Shown: piece by piece, positions 56,140 to 64,000 of the stretch
How positions within the stretch are numbered: position 1 is the first letter of the stretch
How the letters are laid out: each line of letters opens with the position of its first letter
NCBI GenBank assembly: GCA_012934845.2
Contig: WNNJ02002219.1
Location: 124,001 to 188,000 of the forward strand
Length of the DNA stretch: 64,000 nucleotides
Origin: Pomphorhynchus laevis
Taxonomy: Eukaryota > Acanthocephala > Palaeacanthocephala > Echinorhynchida > Pomphorhynchidae
Direction: 5' to 3'
Made by a program: the position numbers and the translations under genes
The notes under the pieces: generated by a model
Databases searched by the model: none
Told to the model about the DNA's origin: nothing
What the model saw: only the letters and a program-made list of their open reading frames with translations

Positions 56140-56370
56140 TGTACTGGATGGTTAGTCTAGTCGTTAATGAGTAGGCCAAGCGATCGAAAGAACCTAGCTT
56201 CGAATTTCAAATTGCAAAAAGTATTCAAAAGAAAACTACAGCGCTACACAGTCTTCTGATGAGTCAGGGTGTACCATTGCACGGCGGTAACGGACGATAA
56301 ATATCATTATGTCAGGCTAAAATCTGACATGTTGTGAAAAAAAGGTTTATGAAGTTGAAGTAATAAAGGA
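56140..56370 (+). mobile_element. tRNA-derived SINE
   Basis: Head with A-box-like TTAGTCTAGTCGTTAATGAG (56152) and B-box-like AGCTTCGAATTTC (56207), about 35 nt apart, recalling an Asp/Glu-type tRNA (GGTCTAGTGGTTAGGA). The body (ATTGCACGGCGGTAACGGAC, a self-pairing TGTCAG..CTGACA segment) ends in AAAAAAAGG-type tail. Body shared with 55795-56010. Confidence 0.55.
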
Positions 56371-56409
56371 ATAATACCGTAGCTGGTGGCTGCTGCGAAA
56401 TCACCTTCC

Positions 56410-57090
56410 TCGAGGCTTTGTCCGGTAGAGGAATAATGGTCGAAACGTGATAACACAGCAGTTCCTCCTGATGACCTATAATCCTTATTCTGATACATCG
56501 TATATTGTTTATTAGCCAATTCATAAAAATTGACTTTCATTTTAAATTTCAATTTTAAATTTTAAGTTGATATAAATTATAAAAAATATTACACATTTAT
56601 ATATTATTAATCTTTATTATAAATATTTTTAATATTTATAAATATTAAAAATATTATATTTATAATATTTTTAAATATTTATATTATAAATAAAATATAA
56701 TAATTGACCAATTAAAATTAATTATAAATAGCAATATCATAACTGAGTTAGCTTATTTGTCTCTTACACTTCATTGTTCATAATAAACAATATGCTTAGT
56801 ATTAGAATAAGATACTATATAATCAAATTTTATTAGAGGAAATACATCATTAGCATGTATTTGGCCTCTCTGTTATGCTGGGTAGATGAGTAAGGTGCCG
56901 AAACCTGATAACATAGCAGTTTCTCCTGATGACCTCTAATCCTTATTCCGATAAAACGTCTGTTATTTATTAGTCAATTCATAAAAATGACTTTTATTTT
57001 AAATTTCAATTTGTTAACTTGATATAAATATAAATTCTATATAATCTTATAAAAGTATAAGATGCGTTGACTTAGTTATCTGATCTGAAT
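56410..57090 (+). mobile_element. Two PLE 3' tails in tandem
   Basis: The first tail begins within its pseudoknot region (56440: GTCGAAACGTGATAACACAG) and runs through the CTATAATCCTTATTC tract into AT-rich DNA. The second starts near 56790 (hairpin and pseudoknot, 56838-56919) and ends with a terminal motif at 57060-57085. No coding part remains. Confidence 0.65.
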
Positions 57091-57940
57091 TGTCTAATCT
57101 AATAATATTATTATGAAACCATGACTTAAGAAAACCACACATGCATTGATAATACAATAATTCATCAATAATATACCGTAAAAATAAACTTTAATTATTC
57201 TTTAGCGTCAATACAACACCAGTTATACATAATATTCATCTTTATTTACCGTGATAGCTCGTTGCTGTAAGAAGTGTGTCACAACAAATCTCTTGGTGAT
57301 TGGATAATATCCATCAACTTTTTAAATGAACTTTTTAAATTTCTTTCTGAAAATAAACACTTATGAAACACATCATTTTCATTCCGTTAAGATATTATAT
57401 TTACAATCGCAATTACTTTTTAAATATCACTTAAGTGATTTGATATTGCTATCAGTCTGCTTTACTTAAATCCTTTATATTTTAACATAATGCCTTCATT
57501 TAGTTATTTTCAATATGCAACTCAGCTACTCTAAATATTAAAATGACATACAAGGAAGCTATCGTGTAAAGAACTAATCTTCTCAAATGAACAGCTTATA
57601 ACGAATTTTGTATGTGCAAATTCAGTAAATCGCAGAAAATGTCAAAACTTACAATTTGAAGATTGTAAGGAGTGATTGGTAGAGTATAGGTTTTAAAGTT
57701 ACCAATAACTAAATAAAAGTCTTAATTTTGAAATTACTGTAAAAATTTGCAGTTAGGAGAAAAGTCTAGACATTTCTCATGGCAAAAGTGACAAACATCT
57801 ATCACTCAAAATAATGTTACGTTTAATTTTTTGAGAATGTTATTTCAGCACATTATTCCGAAAAACGAATAGAAAATATTTAAAACCTTAGTCAAATTAG
57901 ATAAATTTCATAGTATTTACATTTCAACTATTTGTGCAGA
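57091..57940. other. AT-rich spacer, nothing recognised
   Basis: No open frame of note on either strand and no repeat match noticed. Confidence 0.4.
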
Positions 57941-57944
57941 ATTT

Positions 57945-58130
57945 CGTTCAAACGATGGACTTCGTCGATTATTTATTATTCAATTCACAGTAATTAACTT
58001 TGATTTTCAATTTCAATTTCAAATTTAAACTTTAAATATATTGTATAAAATCTTTAATAACTAATTATTTATTTTTATTTATATATTGTATAAAATACGT
58101 AGACTCCGGTATACGATCTGATTCTATAGC
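57945..58130 (+). mobile_element. PLE 3'-terminal tract
   Basis: Diverged tail (TCGATTATTTATTATTCAAT, then AAATATATTGTATAAAATC) closing with the terminal motif at 58107-58132. Confidence 0.5.
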
Positions 58131-58139
58131 AAATTATCA

Positions 58140-59090
58140 AACGATTTGTATGTGATCTGGAAGAATCTTATCGTATTTCTCGAAGAAAATAACCTGAATT
58201 GAGTCATGTGATGTGTTTGATTTAATCATTAATCGAAAGAAAATATAAATTTTTAGCAATCATAAATATTTTAGAATTTTACATAAAGAACTACGAGAAT
58301 ACAAATAACAAATGATTTCCAATTTCAAATAAACAAAAAATATTTTTTTATATTTTTTTAATATTCAAAATCTAGAATATGAAATATCACACCCTAATGA
58401 TGTGAAATATATTTAATTTAAAGAATATTAATATAATCAGGTAAACGTAATTTTAAACATGACATAGTTTTATATTCTTAAGGATTTTTATGGTAACTAA
58501 CAATCTCTTTTATCAAGTTCAAAACGACATCAGCAAATAGATAAATTAATAAAAAGATGGTATGATAACAAAGTAGGACATTAATCATTACCGATCAGAA
58601 ATCACAGTATCTATAAAAATCTAAATAATAACATGAGACACAAAGAAAGTTGTATTATAAAGATGAACTAACTTTAATTATTATCTTATAAAGATATTTT
58701 TAATTATTAGTTGTATACGATTGTATCTCCTGAAATGGAATCTCGAGATTACTGAGATTAAGTAAACAAATATTTATTAATCTAAATATTTAAATCTAAT
58801 AATATAAAAATGTAAAATTCATTAATTAAATGTTCATTAAAATTTTGTACGTGAAAACTGTATTTTGAAAAAATAAATAAATTCATTAAAATTTAGAAGT
58901 CTCAAAATGAAATCTTTAGGGTTAATTTCGAATCGCAATAAAATGGTTTATCTTTGGACATGCACAGAATATGTTATAAACATATACTAACACAGTTTTT
59001 GGGCAAAAGTCAACGTAACTCCTCTATATAAATGAATTAATATAGAGTATTAAAATCCTTAATATAATTATTTATAATTATTTATCTTTA
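58140..59090. other. AT-rich spacer, nothing recognised
   Basis: No coding or RNA feature is supported. Confidence 0.4.
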
Positions 59091-59105
59091 TTTCTAAATT
59101 ATAAA

Positions 59106-59130
59106 ATACGTAGCCTCAGATATCTGATCT
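59106..59130 (+). repeat. PLE terminal motif facing a minus-strand PLE
   Basis: TACGTAGCCTCAGATATCTG is followed within about 15 bases by the RT end of a minus-strand PLE, so two PLE copies meet here in opposite orientation. Confidence 0.6.
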
Positions 59131-59780
59131 GATTTGTATAAAGCGTAATAAAATCATATTTATATTTTGAAAATTTATTCCTTTTGTCTGTTCTAAAAAT
59201 TCTTTTGTAGAATTAATACTGAAATAGTGTTTTATACCAGTATTAATTTCGATTATTCTACAATATTTTTTAAAGTGTGCTTTAATTACATTAAATATTT
59301 TATTCATATAAACAGAAAGTGGTTTTAATGTACATTTAAAAGCACTACATATTAACCTAGGTTTTATTAAATTTTTATGTAATTTTGGATTCCAATATAA
59401 TATAGGTATAGTTTTATTATCTAATTCAACCTTTATACCCTTTTATCCATTATAGAACAGTGACTTGTAATAATTGTTTCTAAACTCAACTCACTACGTT
59501 CATATGTTGGATTTACATTTAAATCATTAGAATTAATCTCTTTCATTAGTATATCATAATAAAGCTTTTTGCATATGAAGACAAAGTTATTACTAGCTTT
59601 ATCAATAGTTGTTATTATATAGTTATGCTTTAATTTAGTAAGTTCTTTATACATATCTTTATTAATTTTATCTTTCCTTTTATAATTGTTTGTTATTTTC
59701 ATTTTATTTTTAATTTTATCAAATATATAATATTTCCAAATGTTTATCTTAGATATATACTTCTTTCATGAGTATATCAT
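59131..59780 (-). mobile_element. Penelope-like element copy, minus strand, broken
   Basis: Minus strand. 59702-59433 reads MKITNNYKRKDKINKDMYKE, then TIDKASNNFVFICKKLYYDI and SNDLNVNPTYERSELSLETI. After a break, 59430-59131 carries the NPKLHKN..PR..CSAFKC region and FSINSTKEFLEQTKGINFQN, ending near the YDFSTLYTN motif. The N-terminal side fades at about 59780. Confidence 0.75.
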
Positions 59781-59789
59781 AATAAAGCA

Positions 59790-62100
59790 TTTTATCAATA
59801 GTCGATATTATCTGGGCGTTACTTTATAGCCCTTTACTTTAAAATGTCTAAACATTGATTTTAAATATTATTTATAACTTTGGTTTCACAAAATTACGAA
59901 AGTAATTACGAAGGTTACGTTTAGTGGCTAGAGACTTTTTATTTAAAGTGAAAGTTATATATCGATATTGTACAAATAGGAATTGGTCAATATTACTATA
60001 AGATACTGAAGGTACTAGAAATGAACAAAAATTCTAGTGTAAAAGACTAAACTTACACGGTAAAAACCTTTCGTTTTTATCTCATTCAAACTGCCCTGAA
60101 TCGATTCAAGTATTTTATTGTGTCATCAACTATATTTCAAAGGTTACTACAAGGATGTCAATATACAGGAGATTGGAATATATTTACAGCCATTTCGTCT
60201 ATTTTTTTGCAGAAAGCTACATAGGGGATAGCACTGGGAAGAAAGATTTACCAGTGCATAAATAATTTGCTTACATCTATTGTTTGGAGTAGTTGATGAT
60301 GAAAGAAGGGAATTGATGACTTGCAAAAATACAGTCAGCGAATCAAAAGGGATATCAGATAAGCGCAGGAGCACGCAGAGAAAAAATTACAATAAAAACT
60401 GTTAGTAACTATCAGTAATTAAATACTTACGTAAGACTTTGATTTAAAAATCAGCGTAGCCAAAATAATTTCTTCAGATTTAATTAGTCTTTTTGCAGAT
60501 TAAAGAATTTTTAAGAATTGATTAAAAAGACATGATCGCCTGCGTGAACATATTTCACAGTAAGCATTCTATTTTAAACTTAAGACATATAGTTTATAAT
60601 GTAAATTAATGTACATAAGTCTACATAGAATAAAAAATTGGCAAATGAACGTATGTATGTCTTGTTGTATGGGATGGATTATTAAAATCACAAGTTGATA
60701 CCACATCATCTATCAAAAGGTGGTTTAAAAACCTGATCTAATAAGGAAGTAGCCGAGTCGAAACGCTTTGTATATTCATTAATAATTAATTTTATAAAAC
60801 AATATTTTTAATTTTCTGATGTTAATATTAATAATATTATAATTAAAATCTTTTAATAAAGGAAATAGTGAGATAAGATTTTTGCTCAATTATCTACGAA
60901 TAATGTAGTAATGTACCATACGATTAAAAGTGCTGTAAGGTAGAGTCTAACTGCTGTATAGCCTAACATCGCGAAATTAGCGAAATTATGATAACATTCA
61001 ACAAAATCGTCCAGTATCAAGCCCGCGAATGACTGAAGTTATACTGTAGTAAAATTTTTAATAACCAACTGCTATATCATCTACAGGACAATTATAATAA
61101 TAAAATTAATAAAATTAATATTTTTTTAATATAAAATATACAAATATAATATAAAATGTTTATTACACAACAATATTAGCACTTTGAAGGTAACCCGCAA
61201 ATAGGCCCTAATTTTGCCAGAAAAAAATTTATCATTTTTTTACATTTGTCGCAGTCACTCTGGTAAATCACTTTCTGTTCGACAAGACGAATCCGCTGAT
61301 ATCGAAGCGCATTAGAACAAATTTTTGCAAGAGACATACTGATATACGTCCTGATAGATGCCATCGTCTCTTATTATTAATAATATAATGTGATCTTCTC
61401 ATATTATTTATAATATGATGCGATCGTCTCCTATTATTTATAATTTTTTATTATAAATATTATAATAATACAAAATTACAAAATAATAAGGTTCCCCGCA
61501 AATGGGCCCAATAAAAACTAACAGTTTGATTTTTTGAAAATTGTTGTTGCCTTACGATCTCACTGTATTGGGTTCGGCGAAATCAAGTGTATATTAACTG
61601 AATCAACATCCTGAACAATGATAAAAGCAGAGTATGGCAGTAAAGTTTTTGATGATTAGTTGAGGGGTCACGCTGAAAGATTTTTTGAATTAACTCGATT
61701 TCCGCATTATTATGAACTGATCTGTTGGTGCAGCTGTGCTTGGCAGTTGAGGCAAGCTGCTTTTGATCTTGCACAGCGGCATGCTATGTATGCAGCAGCC
61801 AGACCATTACTTGTGCAGCATCTTGTAAGTGTTGCGGGGTGTCCTCACGGCATTGTGTATCCAATTCAGTCGTACAGTTGTACGACCGAATTGAATAAGT
61901 TGTATGTTATTTATTGTGTGTTTAAGCTGTTAAAATTTTTGTTCTCATATTATTAATAATTTATATTAATATTAATTAATATTAATGTTATTTATTTATA
62001 ATTTTTTTATTTTTATTTAAAATTATTATTAATTTTACAGTTCTGAGCTTCCCTTTAAATAGAGCCTATATAATAAAAAGATATTATTCTTGTTCATAAA
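59790..62100. other. 2.3 kb without an identified gene
   Basis: Some less AT-biased islands. 60120-60215 (+) reads FQRLLQGCQYTGDWNIFTAI and could be an exon ending near an acceptor-like TTTGCAG at 60214. 61364-61176 (-) is open for 62 codons (YQRIRLVEQKVIYQSDCDKC..) and looks coding but is unidentified. 61660-61956 is open on the plus strand and partly on the minus. A short repeat (CCGCAAAT(A/G)GGCCC) lies at 61195 and 61496, and CGTCTCTTATTATT-like units at 61365 and 61425. None can be named. Confidence 0.3.
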
Positions 62101-62102
62101 AA

Positions 62103-62520
62103 CTATTTTGAATCAAATAGCAAACGAGACAGCTTTTTTGTGAGTGCAAAAGATAGTTGTCGCAAAATTCTTGCAAGTGTAATTGAGTAAGGTTCTTTCC
62201 TTTTCCTTGCGTCTTCAAGTGCTACTCTTCTTAATAATTTCAAGAGATCGTTACCGATTCCGCCCGTCGTGGACATGATTGCAGGAATGAATTTACCTCT
62301 CTCAATTATATTGACGCGTTCTGCATATTTTGCAATCTTCCTATTTGAATGATATGTGAAGGTTGACTCACTGCTAGGCGAATTGACATACGATGGAGCT
62401 AAATGATTAAAGATGCTTACGTCGACATACGACTGCTCCACGGTACCATTGCTCAATTGAGTGCATACCAAGTCCATTATGGACGACCGATTCCTGGTAG
62501 TTCTGAATTATCAAATATTA
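62103..62520 (-). mobile_element. LINE-like ORF C-terminal domain, open fragment
   Basis: Minus-strand frame of 124 codons: YVDVSIFNHLAPSYVNSPSS, then KIAKYAERVNIIERGKFIPA, IMSTTGGIGNDLLKLLRRVA and ILRQLSFALTKKLSRLL. It matches the conserved C-terminal domain (DVRVFNPLAPSY, ..KY..RVREIE.G.F.PLVFSTSGGMG, ..CRLSFSLLR) common downstream of RTs in invertebrate repeats. Same family as 37640-38010. The upstream part reads RTTRNRSS into the first methionine, and no RT is left nearby. Confidence 0.6.
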
Positions 62521-62524
62521 TCAA

Positions 62525-64000
62525 TTATCAATATTAATATGAATATTAATTAAATATTTAAAATTAATTTAATTAATAATTAATTAAATTAATTTCAATT
62601 GGCAAATATTTATAGATTCTATTTATAACGTTATAGTTAATATTTTTAAGTGAAATAAACATTTAGCATAAATCGACAAGTAGTGGATTTGGCAATTTTA
62701 ATGGTCAAGCTGTAATTTGCCTTCACCCTGCTAGCTACCATCAGCTGAGAAGTTGAAAAACATATTTAATATTTAAAACCCATAATTCGTGAGGATTTAC
62801 AAGAAACATATGTTTGTATATTTATCACTACGATAATTTAATTATTAATTATTTAAAAGAATTATTGCATCAAAAAAGAGGACAATTTAATTTGATATTT
62901 CACTAACTTCGGTTAGCATCTTCAGAAAATTACTCTTCAGTAATTACATCTTCTATAATTTTTTGAAGATACTAGCAGACGTTCGTAAAATATCAAATAA
63001 AAGTTTCCCCTTTTTTGATCCAGCTCCAATAATTCTTTATCAATAATGGATCATTATCAATTATCAATAGTGCATGTTATCACTATTTTCCAAAAATTTA
63101 ATTATTCTAAAATTATCAGAATATTTTATTTATATATTTAAAATATGCATATTTTATTTATATCATATTTTATTGCATATTTGAGGCAGGGAAAAATTTC
63201 AAAATAAAGTGTGTTGATTGTTTTGAAGGCAAATACCCTATATTTCTTAACAATTTCAGGCTACCTGAACTAGTTAAATCAATCAGTACTGAAACGTATA
63301 TCTTATTTGCGTTTATGTGACCACTAGACTTAATCAGCAATTGGATTTGCAAAGTATTGCACGGTTCATCCAATGCACGGTCATTTATGCATAAAATGAT
63401 TAAAGGAGATGATATATCTCTATATATTATAATGTTATTACTTTTCTTCCGTTTAATTTTCCAACACTCGCATCGTTATATCAATGGCCTTACATTTATT
63501 TCAAGGATAATTTACATATTTTGATAATAATTTTACATTTATTGGTCACATATGTTAAGTAATTGGTGATATAAAATAATTCCAGAACAACGAAAAACGA
63601 CCAAAACAGTTCATTAAGAGATACTAGTTATTAATGGTTCAGTAAAACAGGCGAAAATCTGCTCCACCAGTAGCTCCTTCAAAATATCGTATTTTTGCTT
63701 TTTTAAAAACAAGTCCTTAACAATAGCTGGATAATTCAAACTTTCCTATTTTGAAATTTAGTATAAGGAATAAAAAATTTTATTTTATTAATTAAAATAA
63801 AATAATAATAGTAATGATACGAAAACGTATCCTTAAATGAATTGTTAATTTGAGTCAGAATGCAGTACATATTTTAAAAGACGTAAATTTGTCTTTAATA
63901 AATAATAAATAGTCAGAATGCAGTAAATAGTCAAATTTACAAGACGTAAATTTGTCTTAAAGATTTTTAAGATTTTTTATTAAGATTTTTCTTAATTAAA
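62525..64000. other. Right end of window, no gene seen
   Basis: AT-rich. The minus-strand frame 63373-63170 (LIKSSGHINANKIYVSVLID) is the only one with some coding character and was not recognised. A GAATTATTGCATCAAAAAAG / CTTTTTTGATCCAGCTCCAATAATTC-like inverted pair lies at about 62860 and 63010. A short direct repeat (GTCAGAATGCAGTA) occurs at 63855 and 63912. Confidence 0.35.

Noticed and set aside
1-64000. CRISPR array, bacterial operons or telomeric repeat arrays
   Set aside because: None seen; the spliced genes and element types are those of an animal nuclear genome.

Overview
The window is a very AT-rich piece (roughly three quarters A+T, by eye) of an animal nuclear genome. Introns have GT..AG borders. 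Some are tiny (42 and 46 nt in the mitochondrial L18 gene) and others run to kilobases. Host genes are sparse and most of the DNA is retroelement debris. The species cannot be named. Tiny introns, extreme AT content, Penelope-like elements and RTE-type LINEs fit a small invertebrate (flatworm, myxozoan, rotifer or similar), but nothing here decides between these.

Host genes I can name: the last four exons of the RNA polymerase III largest subunit (120-3954, +), SWI5 (8793-9137, +), mitochondrial ribosomal protein L18 (10641-12714, +, four exons) and one exon of a PPM/PP2C phosphatase (29825-30001, +). A gene of at least three exons (23154-31442, -) codes for a secretory-pathway Ig-like single-pass membrane protein of about 275 residues. 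The PPM exon lies inside its 4.9 kb intron on the other strand. Several further coding islands are probably real exons but unrecognised (14986-15160 -, 21310-21467 -, 22304-22703 +, 40198-40315 +, and weaker ones).

The dominant mobile element is a Penelope-like element (PLE), present as many broken copies on both strands (about 4.3-7.7, 14.6, 16.7-19.7, 24.9-25.3, 33.2, 36.9-37.4, 38.6-39.5, 40.5-42.4, 43.3-45.7, 51.4-55.3, 56.4-59.8 kb). Copies that reach the end of the ORF stop without a GIY-YIG endonuclease domain, and they often lie head-to-tail. Their 3' region carries a hairpin followed by two interleaved complementary stems, an H-type pseudoknot. Some base pairs in it change together between copies. 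This is the most interesting signal I found.

Other elements: a broken 3.4 kb RTE/Rex3-like LINE with clearly higher GC (33385-36830); 3' fragments of a CR1/jockey-like LINE (13.2 and 16.1 kb); fragments of two LINE-like ORF families known by conserved C-terminal domains (37.7, 38.3, 51.8-53.1, 62.1 kb); a LINE RT (49.6-50.4 kb); an old LTR-type RT fragment (about 49.1 kb); several tRNA-like SINEs; a foldback element (48.35-48.55 kb); and a 1.7-1.9 kb inverted duplication whose arms are 33 kb apart. One LINE sits inside a PLE between 11-bp target-site duplications (51846-53130).
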